Assembly (NCBI RefSeq): GCF_001435845.1
Contig: NZ_CM003596.1
Span: forward strand, 1,612,001 to 1,676,000
Origin: Psychrobacter sp. P11G3
GTDB lineage: Bacteria; Pseudomonadota; Gammaproteobacteria; Pseudomonadales; Moraxellaceae
Direction: 5' to 3'
DNA length: 64,000 bases
Below the pieces are notes generated by a model. It saw only the letters and a list, made by a program, of their open reading frames with translations. It did no database searches and had not been told where the DNA came from. How positions within the stretch are numbered: the first letter of the stretch is position 1; each line of letters starts with the position of its first letter. Below, in pieces: positions 8,893 to 18,338 of the stretch. The translations under genes were made by a program, and so were the position numbers.

Positions 8893-11019
8893 ATGACGAT
8901 AACACATGCAGCAAATGCCAATAGAAACAATAGTCAAAATGCGGATGAGATGGCTGCTCATTTCAACACTTCGTCATCTTTGATAGAGTCAAGTCAGTTT
9001 GTTGCTATTGATGAGACTAATGAAAGTAAGAGTATTGATGATGGCAGCACTGCATTATGGTGGCTTGATTTTTTTACTATGGCAGGTCGCAAGACTGAAA
9101 ACCAAGACAGCTTACTTATCACCACCTGCTTGCCCTATCAATGTTCAGGTGCAGAATCATCTAATGCTAATCGCTCAACATCTCCCCCGTCCTTATCAGC
9201 CCCATTATTGGTGCTGATGGCAGATGGGGTCAGCGCTTGTCAGTTTCCAAAACAGGCAAGTCGACTGGTAGTGAATACCGTTGCCCACAAAATCACATTA
9301 GGGTTGACTGTACTGGCACAATCACAAGATGAGACGTCATCCATCAGTTTTGACGATGATCAAGTCGCCACTATCATCAAAACAGCAGTCAACAAAGCCA
9401 ACGATATCTTATATTTTCCTCAATCGTATCAACGGGTGCCGCCGTTGTTGTCTACGTTATCAGGCTTGCTCTGTATCGGTGACCGTATTCACCTGTTTCA
9501 TACAGGCGATTCTCGAATATACCGCATTGGGGTAGATTGTCTGACAGTATTGAGCAAAGATCACCGCGTGCACCGCGGCCAAGATAAAGGAGCGCTTGCT
9601 GCAGCTATTGGCGCAGATAGCCAGTTAGAGCTACAACAATCAGTATTTACCCTTCATCAAAACGAGTGTTTGGCCATCATGACAGATGGGGTTTATGAGC
9701 ATATAGAGCCCACAGAGTTGCAGTTTGAGCTGTGCAGCAGTGCGACTGATATATTTCAGTTGATGGCTACTACACACAAATTACCGCTAGGGTTTCACAC
9801 CAGTCAAGCCGTGTGCGAGCAAGCCTTTAGTGCAGGCAGTCATGATAATCTAAGCATGGTCATGCTGAGTATGAACACACGCTTAGCCCATTTTACTTCT
9901 ATCAATGGCTCAAAGGGTATTGGTCATTTTGATGGTATTGACTTTGATAATCTGGATACAGTCATACGTGATGTGAATCGCTACCAGCTGCCAACTGGTT
10001 TACAGATAGGCGATCATATTGATGGCTTTACTGTGATTGGTATCATTGCTCGTACTGCTCGCAGTCACGTGTACTGGGTACAAGATGAATACAACCATGA
10101 CTTTGTTTTAAAATCACCCAGTTTAGACTCTGTGGATGATGGTCACTATCTGCGTGATTTTTTAAAAGAACGTAAAATTGGTTTGAGCCTATCAAAACAT
10201 CGCCGTGCGGGTGAGTCGGCTTACAATCAAGCTGATCCCAATCGATTGCCTGTCAATCCTGCATCCAACAATATTAGTCATAACGTGGGTTCTGGACTCA
10301 GTGAGTCGGGGCTGCTGCGTTACTATCCAGTACCAGCAAGTACCACATACTTATATCATTTGACTGAATATATCGCTGGTGAGAGTTTACGGGACTTTAT
10401 GGATCGTCATGCGCCTTGTGATGTGTGGCAAACCTTTGATTTACTCACCAAAATTGGCATGGCGGTTCGAGTCATGCATCGCAACTATCTGCTGCATCAA
10501 GATATCAAACCCGAAAACATTCTTTTAACCAAATCTGGCGCCGTTAAACTGATTGATTTTGGTTCCGCCAGCTCCTCTATCTTAAAAGACAGCACCCGAC
10601 CACCAAATGGTGATTTGCACTATGCTGCACCAGAATATTACACCGATGCACCAAAAGGTGTGCATTCTGACTTGTTCTCGATTGCAGTGATTGGCTATGA
10701 ATTGCTGACGGGGCAATTGCCATTTAATACCCAAACACTAATGATGCCAAACCAAACACTAATCATGCCCGCGCAGCCGCTACGGCAACAGAACGTACCT
10801 GACGCCAGCCAACAGGCACTCATGCGTGCGCTGCATGTCAACACTAACGCGCGCTATCAAGCCATTGGCGAGTTTTTACAAGATTTTAACCCCGATAATA
10901 AGGCGCACAGCCGCGATCCAGAACCCCTCATTAAGCGTAACCCTCTACTGGTATGGCATGGCATTTGCTTCATAGAGTTTGTCATCATTTTATTGTTGTT
11001 GTTGGCGTACTTTTCATGA
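8893..11019 (+). CDS. Bifunctional PP2C phosphatase / Ser-Thr protein kinase, membrane-anchored
   Basis: 708 residues with three parts. A PP2C-type phosphatase spans roughly 55-330, with metal-binding acidic motifs ENQDS (70-73), MADG (Asp111), GDSR (Asp206), TDG (Asp265) and HDN (Asp318). A protein kinase spans roughly 365-665, with the probable ATP lysine in VLKSP (Lys407), catalytic loop HQDIKPEN (Asp537), DFG (554-556) and APE (579-581). A C-terminal membrane helix is at about 688-706. The catalytic HRD reads HQD, so it is a non-RD kinase. Such fusions occur inside nitrate-assimilation clusters of Acinetobacter and Pseudomonas relatives. A regulatory role on transport or reduction is inferred, not shown. 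Confidence 0.9.
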   Translation: MTITHAANANRNNSQNADEMAAHFNTSSSLIESSQFVAIDETNESKSIDDGSTALWWLDFFTMAGRKTENQDSLLITTCLPYQCSGAESSNANRSTSPPSLSAPLLVLMADGVSACQFPKQASRLVVNTVAHKITLGLTVLAQSQDETSSISFDDDQVATIIKTAVNKANDILYFPQSYQRVPPLLSTLSGLLCIGDRIHLFHTGDSRIYRIGVDCLTVLSKDHRVHRGQDKGALAAAIGADSQLELQQSVFTLHQNECLAIMTDGVYEHIEPTELQFELCSSATDIFQLMATTHKLPLGFHTSQAVCEQAFSAGSHDNLSMVMLSMNTRLAHFTSINGSKGIGHFDGIDFDNLDTVIRDVNRYQLPTGLQIGDHIDGFTVIGIIARTARSHVYWVQDEYNHDFVLKSPSLDSVDDGHYLRDFLKERKIGLSLSKHRRAGESAYNQADPNRLPVNPASNNISHNVGSGLSESGLLRYYPVPASTTYLYHLTEYIAGESLRDFMDRHAPCDVWQTFDLLTKIGMAVRVMHRNYLLHQDIKPENILLTKSGAVKLIDFGSASSSILKDSTRPPNGDLHYAAPEYYTDAPKGVHSDLFSIAVIGYELLTGQLPFNTQTLMMPNQTLIMPAQPLRQQNVPDASQQALMRALHVNTNARYQAIGEFLQDFNPDNKAHSRDPEPLIKRNPLLVWHGICFIEFVIILLLLLAYFS

Positions 11020-11071
11020 CACGTTGTTTTGCATTCAATGCTGCTCCGCACAGCTAAGGAATTTTCTGTTT

Positions 11072-12550
11072 ATGTCGCTATCTATGTCGCAAGCCTCCAC
11101 TAGGGTAGATACTCATACCAACACTCACGCCTTAGCATCAGACCATCAAAAAAACGCTGGCATCGTTATTATCGGGGCGGGCATGGCAGGCAGTCGTTTT
11201 GCCATTGAGCTTGCTCGCACGCAATCAAATGATGACACCGCCCGTTTGCCAATTACGTTAATCAGTAAAGAGCCACACGTGGGCTATAACCGAATTATGT
11301 TGTCACCCGTATTGGCTGGCGACACAGCGTTTAAAGATACTTATTTATATGATAACTCAGAGTATGAGCAGCTGGGTATTACTGTGTTGTCTGGGGTTGC
11401 GGTAGAGGCAATAGATACCAGGCACCAGTGTATTGAGCTAGATGATGGGCAAACATTCAATTATGCCAAGGTAGTAATGGCCACAGGGTCAACTGCCCGA
11501 GTCATTCCGTTCCCCAATCACACGGCTAAAGGCGTGCATGTGTTTCGAGACCTTGCTGATGTGACCGCTCTGATGGACTATGCTAGCCAAGGAAAAACGG
11601 GGTTGGTGATTGGCGGTGGCGTACTGGGATTGGAGGCTGCCTGCGCATTGGCGGCACAGGGCGCGAGCATGACGGTCATTCATATGGACGGTTATGTACT
11701 CAATCGCCAATTAGACCTGTCAGCTGCCGAGCTTCTGCAAGCTGAGCTCAGTCGCCGAGGGGTTGGTCTCACGGTTTCTGCCCATACTGAGGCCATCGAG
11801 ATGAATGATGCAGGAGAAGTATGCGGATTATCTTTAAAGGACGGGCGCATGCTAGCGGCCGATTTTATCGTGATGGCAGTGGGTGTGATACCCAATACAG
11901 CGCTTGCCAAACAAAGCGGGATCGAGGTTAATCGCGGTATTGTGGTCGATGATTTTATGCATACCAGTTGTCCCAATGTTTATGCCATTGGTGAGTGTAT
12001 AGAGCGAGAGGGCGAGCTATTTGGAATGGTGGCGCCGGTCAATCAGCAGGTAGATACATTGGTCACGGTTTTAAAAGATGACTTGATAGAAAACGATATA
12101 AATGTGATAGGCAATAAAGCTGCCGTACCAGATCACTGGGTTCCTTTTGTGAGTAAACCGCTGTCATTAAAATTAAAAGTATCTGGTATGTCTGCATTTT
12201 CTGCAGGGCAAATTGCTTTCGATGATGACGCTGCCGACTCTATTGAGACTCTCGTATATCGTCAGCCTGAATTAAACCATTATCACTGTCTGTACCTCAA
12301 AGAAAACAAACTCATTGGTGCTGTGCTTTATGGGGACACCAGCGATGGCAGCTTTTATAGCCAGTTGATTATAGATAACATTGATATTACGCCTATCAAA
12401 GACACACTCATATTTGGCGAGGCATATTGTCATTTGGATGAAATCACGCTTAACAATTCGCTAACTACGGAAGTAGATATAGAATTTAATGAGACAGAGA
12501 GGAACGTCGATCATCATAAAGCGGCTGAACTGTTAGAGGATGCATTATGA
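11072..12550 (+). CDS. NasC-like FAD/NAD(P)H oxidoreductase, electron donor to nitrate reductase
   Basis: 492-residue pyridine-nucleotide disulphide oxidoreductase related to the FAD module of NirB. The FAD motif is VIIGAGMAGSRFA, followed by MATGSTAR, a second Rossmann motif VIGGGVLGLEAA, and NVYAIGECI near the FAD. It probably passes electrons from NADH to NasA, as Klebsiella NasC does; no haem or separate iron-sulphur domain is visible. An in-frame start exists 93 nt upstream within the previous gene, but the chosen ATG follows an AAGGA site. Its last four bases overlap the nasA start (ATGA), indicating translational coupling. Confidence 0.87.
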   Translation: MSLSMSQASTRVDTHTNTHALASDHQKNAGIVIIGAGMAGSRFAIELARTQSNDDTARLPITLISKEPHVGYNRIMLSPVLAGDTAFKDTYLYDNSEYEQLGITVLSGVAVEAIDTRHQCIELDDGQTFNYAKVVMATGSTARVIPFPNHTAKGVHVFRDLADVTALMDYASQGKTGLVIGGGVLGLEAACALAAQGASMTVIHMDGYVLNRQLDLSAAELLQAELSRRGVGLTVSAHTEAIEMNDAGEVCGLSLKDGRMLAADFIVMAVGVIPNTALAKQSGIEVNRGIVVDDFMHTSCPNVYAIGECIEREGELFGMVAPVNQQVDTLVTVLKDDLIENDINVIGNKAAVPDHWVPFVSKPLSLKLKVSGMSAFSAGQIAFDDDAADSIETLVYRQPELNHYHCLYLKENKLIGAVLYGDTSDGSFYSQLIIDNIDITPIKDTLIFGEAYCHLDEITLNNSLTTEVDIEFNETERNVDHHKAAELLEDAL

Positions 12551-15500
12551 ATAACGCTACCGCCAATGAATCTGCTGCTAGCAAAGTAGTGCCAGCTAAT
12601 AAATCGGACAACCTGCCTAATAGCGTGCAAAAAGCAACAGGCCGAGTCATTGAGACACATGACATAAGCGCCACCAAAAATATCAAAAAAGCACCGTTGT
12701 CATCTGATGGTGATTTGATTGATAGCTCTATCACTACTATCCGCACGACGTGCCCTTATTGCGGAGTGGGATGCGGTGTTTTAGCGAGCGTAAATGAGAC
12801 AGAGGTGCTGAGCGTCAAAGGAGATCCTGATCATCCTGCTAACTTTGGCAAATTGTGCTCCAAAGGGAGTGCATTGGCGCAAACACTGGGCACTGCGCGC
12901 CGCTTGACCGAGCCATATTATCAAAACAAGCAAGCAGTCATGCAACAGCATCAGCCTATGCAATTGGGTAATGATTTCAATGCCAAAGACCTATCTGACA
13001 AGCCACTTGTAAATCAGACAGACTGGGACACCGTTTTAGATGACGTGGCCAGTCGTTTAAATGACACTATCGCCAAACACGGGCGAGACAGCATTATGTT
13101 TTATGTCTCAGGTCAATTGCTGACTGAAGACTATTACGTGGCTAACAAATTTATAAAAGGGTTTATCGGTAATAACAACATCGACTCCAACTCTCGGCTG
13201 TGTATGTCATCTGCAGTAGCCGGGCACAAACGCGCGTTTGGCGCAGACCTTGTGCCGGGTAATTACGAGGATTTGGAGGCTTGTGATTTATTGGTACTGG
13301 TAGGCTCTAATATGGCGTGGTGCCATCCTATTTTGTTTGGTCGATTTTTAGCAGCCAAAAAAACCAATCCTAATAAAAAACTGATTGTGATAGACCCACG
13401 CCATACGGACTCTTGTGAATTTGCCGATTTGCATTTGCCAATTGCTGCGGGCACGGATACACATTTATATAATGGGTTGCTGCATTACCTAGATCAGCAG
13501 GGTTGCCAAGATGATGAATATGTTAGCCAAAGCTTGGGCGTTGATGATGCGGTGAATACGGCCAAAGCATGGAGTATCGATGAAGTTGCCAGTGCCTGTC
13601 AAGTGTCTGCGGATAGTATCCGCCAGTTCTATGAATGCGTTGCCGCCACTGATAAAACAGTTACTGCCTTTAGTATGGGCGTCAATCAATCACAAAGCGG
13701 AACTGATAAGGTCAACGCCATTATCAACACCCATTTGTTCACAGGGCGTGTGGGCAAAGTAGGGGCCAGTCCGTTTTCACTCACTGGACAGCCTAATGCA
13801 ATGGGTGGACGAGAAGTAGGCGCCCTTGCTAATCTGTTGGCGGCGCATTTAGAACTAGACAATGCTGATCATCGTCAGCTCGTAGCAGACTTTTGGCAGT
13901 CGCCTCAGGCTATCTCCCCAAATGTAGGTGTCAAAGCCTGCGATGCTGCTGCTGCCATATTGGATGGTCGTATCAAGGCCATTTGGATTATGGCCACCAA
14001 CCCTGTGGTCAGCTTGCCAGATGCGGATAATTTTCGCCAAGCGCTTGCTGAATGTGATTTGGTGATTGTTTCTGACTGCTCGGTAGACAGTGATACGGTG
14101 AAGTGTGCCGATATTGTATTGCCTGCTCAGGGGTGGGGTGAAAAATCTGGAACGGTCACCAATTCTGAACGGCGCATCTCTCGTCAGCGGAAATTAATGC
14201 CTGCACCAGGGCTTGCCAAACCAGATTGGTGGATACTGTCTCAAGTTGCCATACGCATGGGATTAACGGGGTTTGATTACCAACATCCTAGCGAGATATT
14301 TAACGAACATGTGGCATTGACTGCTTATGGTAATACACATAATCAAAGCGTATCTCATTCCAATAAGACCTATCCTCGCTACCTGAATCTTAGCAAAGAC
14401 TTGTCTGCTCTAATAACAGATGAGATGCCAACCGATAAATCTGCTCACCAATATATTAGCCAACATGTTAATCATAAAGGCAATCAAACATATCAGCCAA
14501 TCGTACTCAGTCAGCAAGCATACGAAGAGATGTTACCGTTTCAATGGGGTGGTACGCGTATCTCCATGATTGATAAGATAAAACCTTTAGAAAATGAGAT
14601 TATTAATTCCGCTGCTACTGTTACCAAGTCACAGTTAATCGCTATTACGCCCTCTGATGAAGCGAGTACGGCCAATGGGCATCGACGTCAAAGAAGGCAG
14701 AAACCCCAACTGATTGGTGAGCATCGACCACTCTCTAAACGTGAGTTTGAGCATAATAATCAATCTGAAAGCCAGGTGGTTCATGTACGCCTGATTACGG
14801 GCAGACTGCGTGATCAATGGCATACCATGACTCGCACTGGCCTTGCACCGCAGTTAAATCAACATCAGCCAATACCGACACTGACCATACATCCTAATGA
14901 TGCACGGCAACTGGGTATTCAAGACAACGACTTTGTACAACTGCATCGTAGGTATGAAAACTACAAAAAGTATGAAAAGTATGAAAGCTATGAGAATGGC
15001 ATGGCGAGTAATGGCATAGTCAATGATACCGTGATGAGTACGGCTAGGGATGGCAACGAGTCAGAGAGTACCGTGATGGCGCAAGTTGCCATTAGCGATA
15101 CGTTGCGCGTTGGTGATGCATTTATGCCCATGCATTGGAGCAATGCTTTTGCTAGCTTCGCCCGAGTAGGCCCTCTTATTCCAACAGTCGTCGATCCGCA
15201 TTCAGGGCAGCCAGAGCTCAAAAATACGGCGATTAGTGTCACGCCCGTTCCTATGCAATCATTTGGTAAGATTTTGGTGCATCCTGAATGGCAAGATGCC
15301 GTTATAGTGCAACTACGTACTATTTTGGCCAATTTTTCTGCCAAAGCGTCAGAGAAAGAATTGTCTAAAATAAAATACGAGGCACGTTCAAAGAATATTT
15401 TACCAGAGGAGCTACCTGCACTTACTTGGAGTTTGAGTCATCAGAATAACAGTATATTGATCAATCTCGCTAGTCCAATGGATGAGGCTAGCAGTACCTT

Positions 15501-16047
15501 AGCGTGCCCCGAGTTTTGGCAGCAGTTTATAGCGTCTATACAATCATTATCAGAGTCAAATTGTCAAAAGCGTGTCATGCATACGGCGTTTACGGTCGAT
15601 AATGTACAGAATCAATTACGTTTTATTGTGACGCATGCTGCGCCTGAGATAGACTCAAATAACACTGCTATAGTTAGTCAAGTATCAGATGATGAAAGGC
15701 CTAGTACACAACTGATCATGGCTGTTTATGTTGCTCCAACGCAAACGCAATTACCGAGTGTACATTGGCTCGATAGCTGCTTTACGGATACCAGCCAAAT
15801 ACCTGTCAAACAACGATATAAGTGGTTGCTCGCGGGACGGCCTGCCAGTGGGTATGTTGATCCAGGACCCTTGGTATGCTCATGTATGTCGGTTGGAAAA
15901 AACACTATTCTCAACGCTATCACACAGCAGGGTTGTACTAGTGCGACGGCAGTGGGCAAGCAGTGCCGGGCAGGTACCAATTGTGGATCTTGTGTGGGGC
16001 AAATCAACGCATTAATCGCAGAATGCGCCGCATTGGCGCAAGCTTAA
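12547..16047 (+). CDS. nasA: Assimilatory nitrate reductase catalytic subunit (molybdopterin), oversized
   Basis: 1166-residue bis-MGD molybdoenzyme of the NapA/NasA group; typical NasA proteins are nearer 900. The [4Fe-4S] ligands are Cys69, Cys72, Cys76 and Cys104 (CPYCGVGC ... CSKG). Cys219 in SRLCMSS is at the molybdenum-ligand position. A C-terminal BFD-like [2Fe-2S] domain starts near 1112 (VCSCMSVGK ... CRAGTNCGSC). The extra length comes from a hydrophilic N-terminal extension of about 65 residues and from insertions around 690-760 and 800-855, the latter with a Tyr/Glu/Lys-rich tract. It reduces nitrate to nitrite in the cytoplasm. It overlaps nasC by 4 bp. Confidence 0.94.
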   Translation: MNNATANESAASKVVPANKSDNLPNSVQKATGRVIETHDISATKNIKKAPLSSDGDLIDSSITTIRTTCPYCGVGCGVLASVNETEVLSVKGDPDHPANFGKLCSKGSALAQTLGTARRLTEPYYQNKQAVMQQHQPMQLGNDFNAKDLSDKPLVNQTDWDTVLDDVASRLNDTIAKHGRDSIMFYVSGQLLTEDYYVANKFIKGFIGNNNIDSNSRLCMSSAVAGHKRAFGADLVPGNYEDLEACDLLVLVGSNMAWCHPILFGRFLAAKKTNPNKKLIVIDPRHTDSCEFADLHLPIAAGTDTHLYNGLLHYLDQQGCQDDEYVSQSLGVDDAVNTAKAWSIDEVASACQVSADSIRQFYECVAATDKTVTAFSMGVNQSQSGTDKVNAIINTHLFTGRVGKVGASPFSLTGQPNAMGGREVGALANLLAAHLELDNADHRQLVADFWQSPQAISPNVGVKACDAAAAILDGRIKAIWIMATNPVVSLPDADNFRQALAECDLVIVSDCSVDSDTVKCADIVLPAQGWGEKSGTVTNSERRISRQRKLMPAPGLAKPDWWILSQVAIRMGLTGFDYQHPSEIFNEHVALTAYGNTHNQSVSHSNKTYPRYLNLSKDLSALITDEMPTDKSAHQYISQHVNHKGNQTYQPIVLSQQAYEEMLPFQWGGTRISMIDKIKPLENEIINSAATVTKSQLIAITPSDEASTANGHRRQRRQKPQLIGEHRPLSKREFEHNNQSESQVVHVRLITGRLRDQWHTMTRTGLAPQLNQHQPIPTLTIHPNDARQLGIQDNDFVQLHRRYENYKKYEKYESYENGMASNGIVNDTVMSTARDGNESESTVMAQVAISDTLRVGDAFMPMHWSNAFASFARVGPLIPTVVDPHSGQPELKNTAISVTPVPMQSFGKILVHPEWQDAVIVQLRTILANFSAKASEKELSKIKYEARSKNILPEELPALTWSLSHQNNSILINLASPMDEASSTLACPEFWQQFIASIQSLSESNCQKRVMHTAFTVDNVQNQLRFIVTHAAPEIDSNNTAIVSQVSDDERPSTQLIMAVYVAPTQTQLPSVHWLDSCFTDTSQIPVKQRYKWLLAGRPASGYVDPGPLVCSCMSVGKNTILNAITQQGCTSATAVGKQCRAGTNCGSCVGQINALIAECAALAQA
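14953..14997 (+). repeat. Low-complexity TATGAAAA-type repeat inside nasA
   Basis: Imperfect tandem repeats of a 9-base unit (TATGAAAAG and variants) encode residues 803-817, YENYKKYEKYESYEN. They lie in a nasA segment with no counterpart expected in ordinary NasA, and look like a slippage-grown linker. Confidence 0.75.
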
Positions 16048-16204
16048 ATGATGGTATGGCACGTCGCTTGCAACCGTTTATATGCAACTACCGGTTGAGT
16101 GTTGTGTTATGAACAATAAGCCATTGTAGAGTAGGGATTTATTGACAACTTTGCTTTTGGTTGCCCATTTTGCTGTATTCACGCTGTTATTAGGAGTCAC
16201 CATC

Positions 16205-17116
16205 ATGACCAATATATCTGCCGCTATCTCAACGCATGAGGCCTATCCACTAATGGGTCAATACGGCACAGAAAACGTGCAAACTGGCAACAAAAGAGGC
16301 ACTGTGCATCTGATTGGTGCAGGATCTGGTGACCCTGAGCTATTAACCTTAAAAGCGTGGCGGGTGATGCAGCGTGCAGAGGTAGTGTTGTATGACAGCC
16401 TGGTGTCTGAGGATGTTTTGGATATGTGCGCGAGCACGGCTGAAAAAATATTCGTTGGTAAGCGCCGCGCCAACCATGCATTGCCACAAGAGAGCATTAA
16501 TGAGCTACTGGTCAAACACGCGCTGGCAGGTAAAATGGTGGTTCGTCTAAAAGGTGGCGATCCTTTTATTTTTGGGCGCGGCGGCGAAGAGCTGCAGGAA
16601 GTGGTGCGTCATGGCATTCATTTTGAGACTATTCCAGGTATTACTGCCGCAAGTGCCGCTGCTAGCCGTACAGGAATTCCACTAACGCACCGTGACCATG
16701 CTCAATCGGTCAAGTTTGTCACTGCTTGCAAAAAAAATGGCGCGCCCAATAATGATTATAGTGAGCTAATGGACAGCAGCCAGACAGTTGTGTTTTACAT
16801 GGGTTTGCACCGTTTGCATGAGATGACACAAGGGTTGATAGCAAGTGGACGCGACAGCGAAACGCCTTTTGCTATCATTAGTCATGCCAGTATGCCAACG
16901 CAGCAAGTACTTATCGGCACATTAAGTGATATCGCTGATCAGCAAGCTGAAGCAAAACTGCCAACCCCTGCACTTTTAATCATGGGTGATGTGGTTACTT
17001 TATATCATGAGTTTGCAGACTATAATCTTGGCGCCATGGGTAAAGGTGAGTTTATTGATGTTGATAAAGTGATAAGCAGTAATGAGTTAATACCCAATTT
17101 GGAGAGTATTGCGTAG
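16205..17116 (+). CDS. cobA: Uroporphyrinogen-III C-methyltransferase
   Basis: 303-residue SUMT. Motifs are VHLIGAGSGDPELLTLKA at the start of the methyltransferase fold, VRLKGGDPFIFGRGGEE and PGITAASAAA. It adds two methyl groups to uroporphyrinogen III from S-adenosylmethionine, giving precorrin-2, the sirohaem precursor that NirB needs. No CysG-type dehydrogenase/ferrochelatase domain is present, so those steps must be encoded elsewhere. A TTG start 63 nt upstream is possible, but this ATG follows TAGGAGT at good spacing. A 157-bp gap separates it from nasA, so it may have its own promoter as well. Confidence 0.93.
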   Translation: MTNISAAISTHEAYPLMGQYGTENVQTGNKRGTVHLIGAGSGDPELLTLKAWRVMQRAEVVLYDSLVSEDVLDMCASTAEKIFVGKRRANHALPQESINELLVKHALAGKMVVRLKGGDPFIFGRGGEELQEVVRHGIHFETIPGITAASAAASRTGIPLTHRDHAQSVKFVTACKKNGAPNNDYSELMDSSQTVVFYMGLHRLHEMTQGLIASGRDSETPFAIISHASMPTQQVLIGTLSDIADQQAEAKLPTPALLIMGDVVTLYHEFADYNLGAMGKGEFIDVDKVISSNELIPNLESIA

Positions 17117-17125
17117 GATAACTAC

Positions 17126-17157
17126 TTTTAAGAAACTGTTATTTTAAGAAACTGTTA
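17126..17157. repeat. Perfect 16-bp tandem duplication
   Basis: TTTTAAGAAACTGTTA occurs twice back to back (17126-17141 and 17142-17157) just after cobA. No function is evident. Confidence 0.9.
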
Positions 17158-17280
17158 CTAAGGTGATTATGTGCACCCGTCTAGAATCTTGCGTAGGACT
17201 ATGTTTAGTCTAGATAATACTTACATCAAGTTTAAGAGTGTTCGATGTCGTTTCAAAGTTGGATATAGCTAAGTCAATTA

Positions 17281-18165
17281 TTATATATTTCGTAATTGCT
17301 CGATTAACCAACGATGTATGCCACTGTCAGCAGTACGTGGATGCCATGCTGCTATGACCTTAAAAGTAGGCGGCAATGCTTCCACCTCAAGTTCTTTGAC
17401 CTTACTGCTTGGCAATAATCGCGAAGGATAAAACGCAATCATGTCAGTCGTGTGCAAAATATCTGGTACAGCCGAAAAGCTAGGAACCGACATCACAATA
17501 TTTCGTTTTAGACCTTTTTCTGCAAACCATTGATCATGAGAGCCACGTAAATTAGCACGCGAAGGTGACACGACGAGCTGCGCGTGTGCAGCCACTTGCG
17601 CTAGCGTTAATGGTTCTATTGGAGGTTTATTTTCACAACCCGTCACGCATAAATGTTGTTCTTCAAATAAAGTCACATACGATAAGTTATCTGGGATAAA
17701 TTCAGGAAAGGTAATCAACAAATCAAGCTCACCTGCTGCTATCAGCTGATTGATATTGTCCGAGGCAAAATCACGGACGATCAGCTTCAGATCAGGTGCG
17801 TCGCGTCGCGTAATATTAAACAATTGCGGTAATAATGCCTGCGTCGCATAGTCAGTCGCACTAATTGTAAAGACGCCTTTATATGTGTGCGGCATAAAAA
17901 TCTCTGGCTCTAACAAATCTTCCAACTGCTTTAATATATGGTCAATAGGTTGCTGCATCGATAGCGCCTTTGGTGTTGCCACCATGCTATTGCCTTGACG
18001 AATAAACAGGCGATCATCAAACACCTCACGTAACTTACGCAACTGCTCACTGATGGCTTGTTGGGTCAGCCCCATTTTGCGTGCGACTTGTGACAGGTTT
18101 TTTAGATCAAGTAACGCCTTTAATACTCTAAGCTGCTTAATATCGAGCCGATTCATTCCATTCAT
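17281..18165 (-). CDS. LysR family transcriptional regulator
   Basis: About 294 residues. The N-terminal winged helix reads LDIKQLRVLKALLDLKNLSQ, then GLTQQAISEQLRKLRE and RLFIRQGNS; a periplasmic-binding-like effector domain follows. The start is uncertain. Translation could begin 33 nt further upstream, but that would run into the AAACAA-N7-TTGTTT palindrome, so the internal ATG before NGMNRLD was chosen. It is divergent from an Old Yellow Enzyme gene and probably regulates it, perhaps in response to electrophiles. No ligand can be assigned. Confidence 0.85.
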   Translation of the reverse strand: MNGMNRLDIKQLRVLKALLDLKNLSQVARKMGLTQQAISEQLRKLREVFDDRLFIRQGNSMVATPKALSMQQPIDHILKQLEDLLEPEIFMPHTYKGVFTISATDYATQALLPQLFNITRRDAPDLKLIVRDFASDNINQLIAAGELDLLITFPEFIPDNLSYVTLFEEQHLCVTGCENKPPIEPLTLAQVAAHAQLVVSPSRANLRGSHDQWFAEKGLKRNIVMSVPSFSAVPDILHTTDMIAFYPSRLLPSSKVKELEVEALPPTFKVIAAWHPRTADSGIHRWLIEQLRNI

Positions 18166-18192
18166 AATGAGTACCATTAATAGTTGTATCTT

Positions 18193-18211
18193 AAACAATA
18201 ATTGGTTGTTT
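18193..18211. promoter_or_regulatory. Candidate LysR operator (AAACAA-N7-TTGTTT)
   Basis: A perfect 6-bp inverted repeat with a 7-bp spacer lies in the divergent LysR/Old Yellow Enzyme promoter region, close to the LysR start. Its size and position match LysR recognition sites (T-N11-A type), but binding is inferred. Confidence 0.5.
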
Positions 18212-18338
18212 CTAATTGTACCTTTAAAACGCTATGCTGACCAACATTGCTTAAGTAGCCACTAAATGAGCTATTAAGCATCAAAACAGGCTCAATACAT
18301 TCAATAATAAGCCATCAGCTGCTTTAAAAGAGACACTT

